Shown: positions 36,345 through 45,960, numbered from the stretch's first letter. The stretch: 64,000 nt of DNA from JADJLQ01 sp044227925 (GCA_044227925.1 JBGAVW010000013.1:22922-86921), one strand, 5' to 3'. Numbers and translations are program-made. Notes: a model not told the origin generated them from the letters alone.

Positions 36345-37739
36345 TCAGACCACCGTTTCTTTCCACTTGCCTTTCTTAAACAAGATATAACAGGCTATGG
36401 CTATAGCCGTTTCAGAAACGGGAATGGCAATAAAAGCACCTACTGCACCCATATGGAAATATTTTGAAAGGACTATAGCCAAAGGAATCTGAAATCCCCA
36501 AAAACCAATAGCATTTACCCAGGTAGGGGTCCTGGTATCTCCTGATCCATTGAATGCCTGCATCATTACCATACCTATGCCGTAAAATATAAACCCGGTA
36601 CCAATGATACGGAGTGATTGCACCCCTACCTGGATTACTTCAGGTTCATTTGAAAATAATTTGATGATGGGTGATGGAAAGGCTACAAATAAAAGAGTCA
36701 CAAAGGACATGAATATGATATTATACTTTGCGGTGAGCAATACCGATTTTTCTGCACGGTCAGGTTGTTGAGCTCCCAGGTTTTGACCTACTAAGGTGGC
36801 TGCTGCATTGCTGAGGCCCCATGCAGGTAAAATAAAAAATACCAGGTTGCGAATGGCAATTTGATATCCTGCACTGGCTGTGGTACCTCCTTCGTCTGCT
36901 ACAATTTTAGCCAACACTATCCAACTACCGGACGCTAAAATAAATTGAAATGTAGCTGGCCAGGCAATACTGATCAATCCCTTGATTACTGTAAAATCCG
37001 GTTTGAAACCCGCCCATTTTATTTTTATTAATCCATCCCCCTTGAATAAATGATAGCATTGATACAGTACCCCTGTTCCTCTGCCTATAGTAGTGGCGAT
37101 CGCGGCACCTTTCAGACCAAATCCATCCCAGGATCCAAGACCGTAGATCAGTAATGGACATAATATTATATTTATACCACTTGCGATCCAAAGACTGCGC
37201 ATCGCCATAGCCGCATTGCCCGCTCCTCTGTATATTCCATTAATAAGGAATAACAATACGATAACCAGGCTTCCTCCATACATGATGCGTGAAAAGGATT
37301 GACCATCGCGGATTACTTCTTCGCTGGCACCCATGAGTCGGAGGATTTCAGAAGCATAAATAGCTCCCAATATACTTATGACTATAGTGACTACAATAGA
37401 GATGATGATGGATTGCATGGCGGCAATGTTAGCACCATCGTGATCTTTTTCACCGATTCTTCTGGCTACCATGGCTGTAGCTGCAGCGCTTAGGCCGATG
37501 GCTACTGAATAAATCAAGGTCACCACTGCTTCTGTGAGGCCTACCGTGGCAATGGCCGAGGGACCTAACTTACCCACGAAAAACATATCAACTACAGCAA
37601 ACACACTTTCGAGACTAAGTTCCAATATCATGGGTATAGCCAGCAATATTATTGCTTTATTCATATTGCCTTTAGTGTAATCCGTTTCGTCTCCGCGGAT
37701 AGCCTGGCCTATGATTTTTATGGCTTTTTTAAATTCCAA
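36345..37739 (-). CDS. MATE family efflux transporter
   Basis: A 464-residue inner-membrane protein with about twelve hydrophobic segments in two homologous halves. The opening is typical of MATE: TKGNMNKAIILLAIPMILE, VFAVVDMFFVGKLGPSAIA. The second half shows SAGYQIAIRNLVFFILPAWGL and QNLGAQQPDRAE. Such transporters exchange drugs or metabolites for sodium or protons. The frame opens with a TTG at 37739; the next ATG lies about 75 bases inside, at MNKAIILLAIP, but starting there would drop a conserved leader, so the longer form is kept. Confidence 0.92.
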   Translation of the reverse strand: MEFKKAIKIIGQAIRGDETDYTKGNMNKAIILLAIPMILELSLESVFAVVDMFFVGKLGPSAIATVGLTEAVVTLIYSVAIGLSAAATAMVARRIGEKDHDGANIAAMQSIIISIVVTIVISILGAIYASEILRLMGASEEVIRDGQSFSRIMYGGSLVIVLLFLINGIYRGAGNAAMAMRSLWIASGINIILCPLLIYGLGSWDGFGLKGAAIATTIGRGTGVLYQCYHLFKGDGLIKIKWAGFKPDFTVIKGLISIAWPATFQFILASGSWIVLAKIVADEGGTTASAGYQIAIRNLVFFILPAWGLSNAAATLVGQNLGAQQPDRAEKSVLLTAKYNIIFMSFVTLLFVAFPSPIIKLFSNEPEVIQVGVQSLRIIGTGFIFYGIGMVMMQAFNGSGDTRTPTWVNAIGFWGFQIPLAIVLSKYFHMGAVGAFIAIPVSETAIAIACYILFKKGKWKETVV

Positions 37740-37833
37740 TTTGAAGTGGCTTTAACTGAATGCTGAATACTAAAAATAAAAACTTTAAACAAAAGTTACC
37801 GTATTGAAAAAACTAACCAGGTGATGAAATCTT

Positions 37834-38691
37834 TTAGAGTTGCAGCATTATTGAAAACTGCAAAGTTCTGTTTTTTAATTTTTCAGGAACCAACACAAAC
37901 TCTTTTAAAGGGCTTAGGGTTTTGTAACTAATATCATACTTGTCATTACTTACATCTGAAAGCCCGTATTGATACCGGATACCGGCATACAAACCACCAC
38001 TTAGCCTGTAGTGTACAGCGCCTGTCAATCCATAATCAACCAGATTGTATTTGCTGCCACTGGGTTTGGTACGGTATTCATAATAAGCACCTAATCGTTC
38101 AGGTAAGGTGATTTGATCTCCTTCTAATCGTATAGTTTGAGTGGTAGTACCGGATACAGTGCCGGCTTTATCTCCATAATAGTTTCCATCCAATAAAAAT
38201 TTTAATGGACCCACTTGTGCACTGCTATTGTCCCGCTTACCGGTATATTCCACATCACCTTTAACGCTTGAACCCACCAATACGGAAGCATAGGCACCTA
38301 CTGATACATCCAGGTGTTCAAAAAATAAAGTATAAAATGAAAGTGGAATATCGAGATAGTTATTGTTTATTGCCATATGCATCTTACGGGACCCCGATGT
38401 AGTAATGAATTCAGCATTTTTACGTATGGTAAAATAACTGGGACCTTCGTAATCAAATGAAGAACCCTTTTGAGAAAATATCAATTCACCCCGGATACCC
38501 ATAAGGTCGGAAAATCCATATGAAAATGAAGGGCCAATATGAAAGCCCGATTGGGGTTTGAAGGTCGAATTTTCCTGCGTACCCCCACTTATGGTTGCTG
38601 AATTTATTCCAATACGCAGACCAAGGTGAGTTTCCTGGCCTTGGGCTATTGCAAATCCTAAAATTAATATTCCAATAAATCTATACTTCAT
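37834..38691 (-). CDS. Outer-membrane beta-barrel protein, PorT-like
   Basis: A 285-residue protein with signal peptide MKYRFIGILILGFAIAQGQ. It opens with HLGLRIGINSATISGG, then amphipathic strands (FHIGPSFSYGFSDLMGIRGELIFSQKG, in parts), a long loop with FSFYTLFFEHLDVSVGAYASVL, and YAGIRYQYGLSDVSN before a final strand ending RTLQFSIMLQL. This is the Bacteroidota PorT/outer-membrane barrel pattern, with a larger loop region than the one at 5907-6482. The role is unknown. Confidence 0.83.
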   Translation of the reverse strand: MKYRFIGILILGFAIAQGQETHLGLRIGINSATISGGTQENSTFKPQSGFHIGPSFSYGFSDLMGIRGELIFSQKGSSFDYEGPSYFTIRKNAEFITTSGSRKMHMAINNNYLDIPLSFYTLFFEHLDVSVGAYASVLVGSSVKGDVEYTGKRDNSSAQVGPLKFLLDGNYYGDKAGTVSGTTTQTIRLEGDQITLPERLGAYYEYRTKPSGSKYNLVDYGLTGAVHYRLSGGLYAGIRYQYGLSDVSNDKYDISYKTLSPLKEFVLVPEKLKNRTLQFSIMLQL

Positions 38692-39074
38692 ACCTCTAAA
38701 ATAGAATCCCGCAAAGATCGTATTTTTTAAGTATTGGCCGGAATATATTAGAAACCGGCTGAATCTTATTTTTGAAGTGCTTAGGGGATATCAGCATCAA
38801 AGATTAAAAGACTAAACAAAATGTATAGCTATACATATAACCCTCTGGGTATGGATGACGGATTTGTAATTTGGCAGGAATATACGAATCCTTCTGATTC
38901 TTATCCTCTCAACGCAAACGATTAGCTAACTCATATTTGCATCAAAAAAATAAATCCCAAATAAGATTTAGACTAGATATCGGCCAATGACGAACTTACC
39001 CATAAAATAAACAAGCCCTGATATATCATTTATACCAGGGCCTGTTATCTATATTTTACTTAAATTATCTCACC
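38692..39074. other. Intergenic region
   Basis: A 383-base gap between two minus-strand genes. It holds the terminator of the Fn3-repeat gene at 39015-39041. A 34-codon frame from 38821 is open but has no support. Nothing else is seen. Confidence 0.6.
39004..39041 (-). terminator. Rho-independent terminator after the Fn3-repeat gene
   Basis: On the minus strand GCCCTGGTATA and TATATCAGGGC (39041-39015) form an 11-base-pair stem with a five-base loop and one wobble pair, followed by TTGTTTATTTT. It sits about 35 bases after the stop codon of the 39075-41213 gene. Confidence 0.8.
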
Positions 39075-41213
39075 TTAATTCACTATCAATTTCTTTATAT
39101 TTTGACTGTATTCAGTATCCAACTTAATATAATATATACCTGGTACAAGATTTTGTATTCCTATTTTTTGATTGCTATTCAGATCAAAATTCCTGAATTC
39201 CTGTACGACTTGACCTTGAAAATTAATAATTTGTACCAAACCTGATGATGCGATACCGTATTTATTATTGGTTTTGAGATTAATACTGCTGGTGGCCGGG
39301 TTGGGATATACTTCCATTTCAAGACCGGTATTCACTGATCTGTTTTCTATCGCCGATTTTATTGCAATAGCCTGAGATAAAGTAAATGAAACCGCTGGTG
39401 ACCATGCTCCTTTGCCTGACAGACAGGAAGGCCTTACTTTCACTTTATAGTTTCCGGCTGCAAGTGTAGTATTAAACAAAAAGAATGTACTACTCACTGC
39501 AATTGCCCGCTTAAATGCCGGTGTGTTTCCTTGTGATTCCAATTCTATCTGATAAGATCTTGCTCCTGCCGATGGTAACCATGAAATCAATATACCAGCT
39601 GCATCTATTTGTACAGACAGTCCGGTAGGTATATCACAAGCGAATTTAGAAAGTCCTCCCCCGGTGTTAGTGGTTGGATTGACTAATGGAGTTACGGATT
39701 GCACTACATTTGTTTTAGTGCTAATTCCATTCCCGCAATTTATCGTTATACTTATTTTGTATTGGGTGTTTGGTATCAACCCATTGATCACAATACTGGT
39801 ATCTTTATAATCTTCTTGCTTAAATCTGAATTTAGTCACAGTTTCTTCACTTTCAACTTCTATATTGTACTTCACTCCTGCACCAGCACTTTGCCATTTT
39901 AAGGTAAGTGAAGTGTCTTTTGCATTGAGTATCGACAGGCTCACTTGATTAGTACAAGTAGTATCTATTTTTACAGTTGGATCATTACCCGGGGCAGATG
40001 TGCCGGAGTTTATCAGAAAAGATGACCAGGCACTCCAATCAGACTTATCTCCATCACAGAGAGATCGAACTTTAAATTTATATCTGCCCTCGATAAATGA
40101 ATTAAAATAAGGGTTAGTTGTAGTTTGTTCTGCAACAATCGTAGAGCCATTTTCAACATTCTCAATTTCAATTTGAAATGATGAAGCTGTACCAATCCAT
40201 GATAATTTTACTTCCTGGCCACTTACTGATGAAGCCAATTGTGTTGGAACAGTGCATGTACCACCTGTGCCACCACCCGGAGGATTTGGTCCAGTGCTGC
40301 CAATAGTAAAAGCAAATGTAGGAGACCAGTCAGAATGGTCACTTCCGCACACTGATCGTACTTTAAATTTATAAGATCCGGCAGGCAGGTTAATAGCAAA
40401 AGGAGATGCAGCAGATTGTTCCGGTACTACATTTACATCCGTGGCTGTATTTTCTACTTCAATTTGATAAGCAGCAGCAGTTCCTGTCCAGCTCAGGCTA
40501 GCCCCTGTAGTGGTGGTGCTTGCTGCCAATTGTGTTGGAATAGTGCATGTACCACCTGTACCACCACCGGGAGGATTTGGTCCAGTGCTGCCAATAGTAA
40601 AAGCAAATGTAGGAGACCAGTCAGAATGATCAGCTCCGCACACTGATCGTACTTTAAATTTATAAGATCCTGCAGGCAGATTAACAGCAAAAGGAGATGC
40701 AGCAGATTGTTCTGGTACCACATTTATATCCGTGGCTGTATTTTCTACTTCAATTTGATAAGCAGCAGCAGTTCCTGTCCAGCTTAGGCTAGCCCCTGTA
40801 GTGGTGGTGCTTGCTGCCAATTGTGTCGGAACAGTGCATGTACCACCTGTACCACCACCTGGAGTATTCGGGCCAGTGCTGCCAACGCTAAACGAAACCC
40901 AATCGCTCCAATTGCTTTTGTCATTTCCACATAATGTCCTGATTTTGAATTTATAAGATCCATTGGTCAGTGTAGCGGAATGAGGGCTTGATGCATTACT
41001 TTCAGGAATTACCTTTTGATTGGTAGAGGTATTTTCAACCTCTATGAGATAACCTGTTCCATTGCCAGACCAGGTAAAACTGACCGTACTTCCATTAGTT
41101 GTGGCAAGTAATTGGCTAGGTCGGTCACAGGCTGCATTTGCCTGTGTTGGTATAATAATAGACGAGATCAGAAACATGGCAGAAACGACTACCTTCAGAA
41201 AATTCGATTTCAT
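39075..41213 (-). CDS. Fn3-repeat secreted protein with T9SS sorting tail
   Basis: A 712-residue protein with a signal peptide (MKSNFLKVVVSAMFLISSIIIPTQANA). It carries about six Fn3-like repeats; the first four are spaced about 97 residues with Cys-Thr-Val-Pro-Thr-Gln-Leu-type starts and WSDWVSF/WSPTFAF ends. They are joined by Gly/Pro/Thr linkers (GPNPPGGGTGG). Two neighbouring repeats are almost identical. The tail (YPNPATSSINLKTNN to the end) is a T9SS type A sorting domain, so surface delivery is expected. Function unknown; adhesion or matrix roles are common for such proteins. A good terminator follows. Confidence 0.88.
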   Translation of the reverse strand: MKSNFLKVVVSAMFLISSIIIPTQANAACDRPSQLLATTNGSTVSFTWSGNGTGYLIEVENTSTNQKVIPESNASSPHSATLTNGSYKFKIRTLCGNDKSNWSDWVSFSVGSTGPNTPGGGTGGTCTVPTQLAASTTTTGASLSWTGTAAAYQIEVENTATDINVVPEQSAASPFAVNLPAGSYKFKVRSVCGADHSDWSPTFAFTIGSTGPNPPGGGTGGTCTIPTQLAASTTTTGASLSWTGTAAAYQIEVENTATDVNVVPEQSAASPFAINLPAGSYKFKVRSVCGSDHSDWSPTFAFTIGSTGPNPPGGGTGGTCTVPTQLASSVSGQEVKLSWIGTASSFQIEIENVENGSTIVAEQTTTNPYFNSFIEGRYKFKVRSLCDGDKSDWSAWSSFLINSGTSAPGNDPTVKIDTTCTNQVSLSILNAKDTSLTLKWQSAGAGVKYNIEVESEETVTKFRFKQEDYKDTSIVINGLIPNTQYKISITINCGNGISTKTNVVQSVTPLVNPTTNTGGGLSKFACDIPTGLSVQIDAAGILISWLPSAGARSYQIELESQGNTPAFKRAIAVSSTFFLFNTTLAAGNYKVKVRPSCLSGKGAWSPAVSFTLSQAIAIKSAIENRSVNTGLEMEVYPNPATSSINLKTNNKYGIASSGLVQIINFQGQVVQEFRNFDLNSNQKIGIQNLVPGIYYIKLDTEYSQNIKKLIVN
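40260..40841 (-). repeat. Near-identical 291-bp tandem coding repeats
   Basis: Two consecutive 291-base units (40260-40550 and 40551-40841), each coding for one 97-residue Fn3 unit with its GPNPPGGGTGG linker, differ at only a few positions. They lie inside the gene at 39075-41213 and could change copy number by recombination. Confidence 0.88.
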
Positions 41214-41406
41214 TATTCAGTTTTTAATTTTAATTTGATCAATAACGAGATTTTAACACTTTCCATATCCCTACAATTATGGAAAATCTCAAATACATTC
41301 ATTAGTACACTCTGATCAGTAAAATGTAACCATAGGATCTTTATAACAATTTTAAATCTGAAATGGGTATATCTTTATATGTGTTAAATTATCGGAAAAT
41401 ATATAG

Positions 41407-42570
41407 ATGAAATTCCTATTTGCACTGCTTTTTTTTATCTCATGCAATAAAGAAAAGGTAGAATCTATTTTTACAAATTATGGCCAAAAGTTGGTCGTTG
41501 TAAAGGACGAACCCCAATTGCCCGATCCTTTTATAAAAAAGGTCAGCTTTGATATCCTTTTGACCGGTGAGGTTCATGGTATCGCCGAAAACTATACTGT
41601 ACGAAAATCAATAATCAAACAACTCCATCGGGAGAAGGGGGTCACAGTTTTGGTAATAGAGTTCCCGGTAAGCTCAAGTAAACTAATACAAAATTATCTC
41701 AATACCGGAGATGAGACCGACTTGAAATTCATTTATTCAAATTTAAAATCTACTTCAGAATATACTCAGGAGGGTATTGATTTTTTCAGGTGGCTGCGGG
41801 AATACAATTCAACACTGGAGACAGATAAGAAATTAAAATTAATAGGGGTAGATATAGAGCATCAGCCAACGGTAACTAAATATTATATTTCCCGTATTCT
41901 AAAAGACAAATCAATACCCATTGAAATAGAAAAAAACATACAACGGTTGCTGAAAGAGAATCTTTCTACTGAGCTGCTAATGACTATACAAAATGATGTG
42001 ATGGCAAATGATTTGCAATACAGACTTCTTTTACAAACCGATTATAAGGATTTTAATATATTAATAAAGAATGCATTGGTGCGGTTTCAATACGGATCCA
42101 ATAGTCAGCTTTTTGATGAGGCTCGTGAAAAAGCGATGATAGATACATATATATCATTAGTACACGGTTTGGGAGCAGGTCCGGTCTATGGTCATTTTGG
42201 AGATGCCCACCTTAGTTCATATTCTATTTCTCGGGAAAGATTAGCATTATTACTCAAAAAAAATGAGGTCACTAAATCCTTGCTACAGGTATCCATACCT
42301 TTTATTTATACCAATTCCGCTTACCGAAACTCCCAGGGAGCCCAGGTATCTTTGGATGTAATTACCCACAAAAAATGGCACCAACAGGTAGAAGATAAAT
42401 ATTACTTTTATGATTTTTCCATGCTTTCTGCTAAAGATGCTAAGAGCCTTGGCTGGCCTTTTTCAAATGTGCTATTTGGTCCGGAGCCAGGGTCGGGAGT
42501 ATTGACGGATTATTTTAAATATTTCTTATTGATCAACACTGCCAGGGCATGTACTACATATCAACAATAA
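41407..42570 (+). CDS. EreA/ChaN-superfamily lipoprotein (erythromycin esterase-like)
   Basis: A 387-residue protein with a lipoprotein signal (MKFLFALLFFISC, Cys13). The fold markers recall the erythromycin esterase/ChaN/TIKI group: ILLTGEVHGIAENYTVRKSI with the Glu-His pair, VLVIEFPVSSSKLIQ with a second Glu, RWLREYNSTL, LKLIGVDIEHQ, and GPVYGHFGDAHLSSY with a later His. In EreA these residues hydrolyse the macrolide lactone, but most homologues have unknown substrates, and resistance should not be assumed. It lies just before a small candidate frame and the five-haem cytochrome gene, likely in one transcript. Confidence 0.65.
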   Translation: MKFLFALLFFISCNKEKVESIFTNYGQKLVVVKDEPQLPDPFIKKVSFDILLTGEVHGIAENYTVRKSIIKQLHREKGVTVLVIEFPVSSSKLIQNYLNTGDETDLKFIYSNLKSTSEYTQEGIDFFRWLREYNSTLETDKKLKLIGVDIEHQPTVTKYYISRILKDKSIPIEIEKNIQRLLKENLSTELLMTIQNDVMANDLQYRLLLQTDYKDFNILIKNALVRFQYGSNSQLFDEAREKAMIDTYISLVHGLGAGPVYGHFGDAHLSSYSISRERLALLLKKNEVTKSLLQVSIPFIYTNSAYRNSQGAQVSLDVITHKKWHQQVEDKYYFYDFSMLSAKDAKSLGWPFSNVLFGPEPGSGVLTDYFKYFLLINTARACTTYQQ

Positions 42571-42573
42571 TAT

Positions 42574-42663
42574 ATGAACAGAAAATATCAGATCTGTAAT
42601 CATAAGGGCCAATCCAGGTATGCCGATTGTGTTTACAATTATTTAAATAAAGACCGACTATGA
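42574..42663 (+). CDS. Candidate 29-residue small ORF
   Basis: An ATG at 42574, three bases after the stop of the lipoprotein gene, opens 29 codons (MNRKYQICNHKGQSRYADC and so on) and ends in ATGA overlapping the cytochrome start. The tight packing hints at translational coupling. There is no homology evidence and it could be chance. Confidence 0.25.
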   Translation: MNRKYQICNHKGQSRYADCVYNYLNKDRL

Positions 42664-43850
42664 GATCCAAACTCTTTACATCTACCCTAATCATCACCAG
42701 CATTATTATTGTCAACCTTTATCAATGTAAAAAATCCGAAAATATTTTACCTCTTACTAAGTCCTGGGAAAAATCAATACCGCACCAGGAAATACCGGAA
42801 GGATTGACATCGATTAGTGCCAAATCATGTGGAGTTTGCCATCTGAAACATTATAATGAATGGAAATTATCAACCCATGCTCATGCCTGGACCGATCTGC
42901 AGTTTCAATCTGAACTGAAAAAAGAGTCAAGCCCTTTTATGTGTATTAATTGCCACATACCATTACAAAATCAGCAGGAATATGTAGTCTCCGGACTTAT
43001 CGATGGTGATATCTATAAACCGGTCAAAACAATCAACCCTCATTTTGACCAAGATTTACAACTTGAAGGCATTACCTGTGCCAGCTGCCATGTAAGGAAT
43101 AAAGCAATCATAGGTCCTACCGGATCACTAAAGGCACCACATAAAACTATAAAAGATACGGTGTTACTCTCAGAACAATTATGTATTTCCTGTCATAATG
43201 CATCAGCTGTACTTACTCCTACCCTTGCATGCACATTTGAGACCGGTGATGAATGGAAATCAGGTCCTTTTTTTGGAAAGAAAAATTGCATCAGTTGCCA
43301 TATGGACACAGTAAGTCGGGAATTGGCCGCGGGATTTGGAATTAAACTAAGTCATCAGCATTATTTTGCCGGATCGGGTATACCCAAGTTTGACAGTATA
43401 GAAAGTAAAATAAAAAACGGATTGGCTATTTACCCTACAACTTTAAAAAAAATGTATAGGTCAGGCGATTCTGTACATTTTAATCTCAAAGTAAAAAATG
43501 AATTTGCCGGCCACAAAGTACCTACCGGTGATCCTGAGCGTTTTTTTAATATTTCTTTTGCCCTTAAAAACGAATCAGGTGCCATCAGATCTTCCAAAGT
43601 ATACAGAATCGGAGAGGAGTGGGAATGGTACCCGGAAGCTAAGAAAATTTCGGATAATAATCTCTTACCAGGTGAAGAGCGAACTTTTCGTTTTTCCTAT
43701 CATGCCTTGCAAAAAGAAAAGCTCTATTTAACTGTGGAAGTTACCAAACACAGACTCAATAAAGAATCAGCTGAGTATAATAAACTGGGAAAAAATTATC
43801 CGTTGTATATAACGACTTTCCAGGAAGAGTACCCAATAGAGATTAAATAA
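42660..43850 (+). CDS. Five-haem c-type cytochrome, probable lipoprotein
   Basis: A 396-residue exported protein with a hydrophobic N-terminus that may end in a lipobox (VNLYQC, Cys23). It has five CxxCH motifs at 57-61, 95-99, 140-144, 175-179 and 210-214, and further His residues (WKLSTHAHAW, LSHQHYF) that could be sixth ligands. The arrangement resembles the cytochrome c554/multihaem family. The C-terminal third (about 255-396) is a beta-rich domain with VHFNLKVKNEFAGHKVPTGDPERF. Electron transfer in the periplasm is expected; partner and substrate are unknown. Confidence 0.88.
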   Translation: MRSKLFTSTLIITSIIIVNLYQCKKSENILPLTKSWEKSIPHQEIPEGLTSISAKSCGVCHLKHYNEWKLSTHAHAWTDLQFQSELKKESSPFMCINCHIPLQNQQEYVVSGLIDGDIYKPVKTINPHFDQDLQLEGITCASCHVRNKAIIGPTGSLKAPHKTIKDTVLLSEQLCISCHNASAVLTPTLACTFETGDEWKSGPFFGKKNCISCHMDTVSRELAAGFGIKLSHQHYFAGSGIPKFDSIESKIKNGLAIYPTTLKKMYRSGDSVHFNLKVKNEFAGHKVPTGDPERFFNISFALKNESGAIRSSKVYRIGEEWEWYPEAKKISDNNLLPGEERTFRFSYHALQKEKLYLTVEVTKHRLNKESAEYNKLGKNYPLYITTFQEEYPIEIK

Positions 43851-43861
43851 CCAAATGATAC

Positions 43862-43878
43862 AGGGTAATACTTACCCT
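43862..43878 (+). terminator. Weak terminator-like hairpin after the cytochrome gene
   Basis: AGGGTAA-TAC-TTACCCT forms a seven-base-pair stem 11 bases after the stop at 43850. The following ATCTTTC is only slightly T-rich, so the function is uncertain. Confidence 0.4.
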
Positions 43879-44054
43879 ATCTTTCATGAGAATACCAGGT
43901 AAGAGCAAAAGCCCGGATCGCAATGGTACATTAAACGAATTGTAGAGAAATCTCCTGTTCCTTTAAAACAAGAATCACTACCACATACTCATGGATTGTT
44001 ACCACTTGCTGGTTATCACCACCAGGCCCGGCGTTCTCAGTTTAATTTTAGTTT

Positions 44055-44876
44055 ATGAAAATACTTATCGCGATTATTTATTTTATTTCCCTGGTATCTT
44101 GTCAGAAAGGGCCGTTGACTCCTTCAGAAAACCCCGTAGCACCTGATTGTAAAGCCATGCGCATCGTAGTGGATGGCGAAGAAACCCTGCTGGAATTTAC
44201 ATCAACCGGTAATTTATCGAGATATGCTGATCAGGTGATTAATTCAGCTGAAAAAAGTTCAGAATTTTCCATCGCGTTTAATTATAACTCAGCTAAGCAC
44301 TCAATAAGCTTTCGCAACAAAATATGGAATATTTCCATTTTAGATGATGATAAAAACGGATTTGAGCAGGGTTGGTTAGACCATTTTGGTAATGGAAAAT
44401 TAATATATTCAATATGGGAAGGGTTAGAAAACGGAACAGTAACTTCAAGAGAAGAAACAGACTTCCATTACGATAATAAAGGAGATGCAATAAACTACAA
44501 TTCTGCTTTTTCAATAAATACTGGCGCTATTTTCAAAAAATTTGGCAATATTACATATTCAAACAAAGTATCTCCCTTCGCGGCTAATCCTTATCAATTT
44601 ATAATTGAACTGAATTGGTCCCCTGCAGCTCATAATAATTACCACCTGGCCACAGAAGATATTTATACCATATCCAATGAAGGATTGGATGATACGCATC
44701 TTGTTATAATAAAAGGAATTTCTACTTACGAATATAGTTGGGATTCATTGAATAGAATAAAACAAATAAAAATTCATACTACCGAGAAAAAGAGCATCAA
44801 AAATAAAACTACCAATACCACTACGATAGAAACCGAGAGCAAAACAAAAATCATCCAGATATTCTACAATTGTTAA
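44055..44876 (+). CDS. Hypothetical lipoprotein
   Basis: A 273-residue protein with a lipoprotein signal ending LVSC (Cys16). The rest is beta-rich with segments such as YDNKGDAINYNSAFSI and YEYSWDSLNRIKQIKIHTTEKK, a pattern reminiscent of Bacteroidota YD-type/DUF4595-like lipoproteins, but the match is weak. It ends with a Thr/Lys/Ile-rich tract and IFYNC. No catalytic residues are evident. It is the first of several small exported proteins in this stretch, each apparently with its own spacing. Confidence 0.75.
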   Translation: MKILIAIIYFISLVSCQKGPLTPSENPVAPDCKAMRIVVDGEETLLEFTSTGNLSRYADQVINSAEKSSEFSIAFNYNSAKHSISFRNKIWNISILDDDKNGFEQGWLDHFGNGKLIYSIWEGLENGTVTSREETDFHYDNKGDAINYNSAFSINTGAIFKKFGNITYSNKVSPFAANPYQFIIELNWSPAAHNNYHLATEDIYTISNEGLDDTHLVIIKGISTYEYSWDSLNRIKQIKIHTTEKKSIKNKTTNTTTIETESKTKIIQIFYNC

Positions 44877-44955
44877 TAATTATGCATTCTCTTGCAATGG
44901 TAACTCTAAAAATCAGGGATAAACAATAAGAATATTTTTTTGTGGTCCTTTGGAC

Positions 44956-44963
44956 TAACTTTG
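44956..44963 (+). promoter_or_regulatory. Putative -7 box TAACTTTG before the lipocalin-like gene
   Basis: TAACTTTG matches TAnnTTTG exactly and lies 19 bases before the ATG at 44983. No TTG at ideal spacing is seen. Confidence 0.5.
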
Positions 44964-44982
44964 GTTGTTTAAATTTTAATTA

Positions 44983-45384
44983 ATGAGAAAATATAGACTG
45001 GTATTATTTGGACTTATTTTTCCATTACTAATTTCAGCTCAAAGCCCTATAGGTAAGTGGAAAATGCTTTCACACACCACACTATTTGATGGTGAAACAA
45101 TGGATAGTCATGCAGCATTGGTAAGTGTGCGGCCCTGTGCAAAGAATATAGTCTATGAATTTACTGTTGAGGGTAAAGCAAGCCTGAATGCAACGGGATG
45201 TGAAGAAAAATATAAATCTATGCAGGAAAAGTTATGGTCTAAAACACAGTGGAAAGCAGATGCAAATAGCATCACTACTTCTAATACTAATTTTGCTGTA
45301 GGCAATACGTATCAACTCAGTTTTGCCGGGAACAAAATGATCTGGAAAAGGGAAGGTGAAAAAATAGAATATCAGAAACTTTAG
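44983..45384 (+). CDS. Secreted lipocalin-like small protein
   Basis: A 133-residue protein with signal peptide MRKYRLVLFGLIFPLLISAQ. The mature part starts SPIGKWKMLSH, the lipocalin-like GxW motif, has two cysteines (VRPCAK and ATGCEEK) that may bridge, and ends with NTYQLSFAGNKMIWKREG, a typical closing strand. The family is assigned by this pattern alone. The ligand is unknown. A perfect TAnnTTTG box precedes it. Confidence 0.75.
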   Translation: MRKYRLVLFGLIFPLLISAQSPIGKWKMLSHTTLFDGETMDSHAALVSVRPCAKNIVYEFTVEGKASLNATGCEEKYKSMQEKLWSKTQWKADANSITTSNTNFAVGNTYQLSFAGNKMIWKREGEKIEYQKL

Positions 45385-45445
45385 TTTACTTTGAATCCAT
45401 TATTTTCGTGGATATAGTACGCTACGTTTTTAAAATCTCACTGAA

Positions 45446-45868
45446 ATGAAATATGCTGTTTTTACTCTATTGATTTCCTGTTGTTTCAAATCTTATTCCC
45501 AGGCATCACTCTATGCTTCTTTTTTTGGCGACGATGCTTTAGCTGCAGCTAACCTGGATATCCGGAGTGAAAATCCGGGATTGTTAAATTATTCATTGCG
45601 CGGTGGTATCGGTGTATGGTCAGAATGGGGAAAAAGAAATGCATTATCTATCCCTCATCATCTCACTGTAATTCTAGGCAAAACACATGGCCTGGAAGTA
45701 GGCGCTTCAGCTGCATGGAGAAAAGGGCTTGGCTACCGAATGCGCGCAGTACTTGGATATCGCTATCAAAGAAGACCAAGTGGCTTATTGATCAGAACTT
45801 ATGTTGATCCTATACATCACGGTCAGTTTAATTATAGATTTGGATTAGCTATTGGACACAGTTTTTAA
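45446..45868 (+). CDS. Hypothetical exported beta-strand protein
   Basis: A 140-residue protein with a probable signal peptide (MKYAVFTLLISCCFKSYSQ). The remainder alternates glycine-rich strands: GGIGVWSEWGKRN, HLTVILGKTHGLEVGASAAWRKGLGYRMRAVLGYRYQ (in parts), and a final strand RFGLAIGHSF ending in Phe, as in outer-membrane barrels. It may be a small barrel or a barrel fragment. No family was recognised and no link to the BlaI operon that starts downstream is evident. Confidence 0.72.
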   Translation: MKYAVFTLLISCCFKSYSQASLYASFFGDDALAAANLDIRSENPGLLNYSLRGGIGVWSEWGKRNALSIPHHLTVILGKTHGLEVGASAAWRKGLGYRMRAVLGYRYQRRPSGLLIRTYVDPIHHGQFNYRFGLAIGHSF

Positions 45869-45942
45869 AAAAAACAAGACCCTCATCCATATTCGTTTAC
45901 CTGATATGGAATTCATTTACCATATGTTAATTTTCTCCTAAA

Positions 45943-45960
45943 ATACGAAGATATTCGTAT
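45943..45960. promoter_or_regulatory. BlaI-type operator 1
   Basis: ATACGAA-GATA-TTCGTAT is a perfect palindrome with seven-base arms. It lies directly upstream of the -33 element of the BlaI gene promoter and pairs with a second operator 58 bases away, centre to centre. BlaI/MecI repressors bind such dyads. Confidence 0.82.

Noticed and set aside
38821..38925. A 34-codon plus-strand frame in the gap after the barrel gene
   Set aside because: Too short, with no neighbour spacing, promoter or homology to support it.
41407..42570. Macrolide resistance gene
   Set aside because: The protein is a lipoprotein with only superfamily-level similarity to EreA, so a resistance role is not supported.
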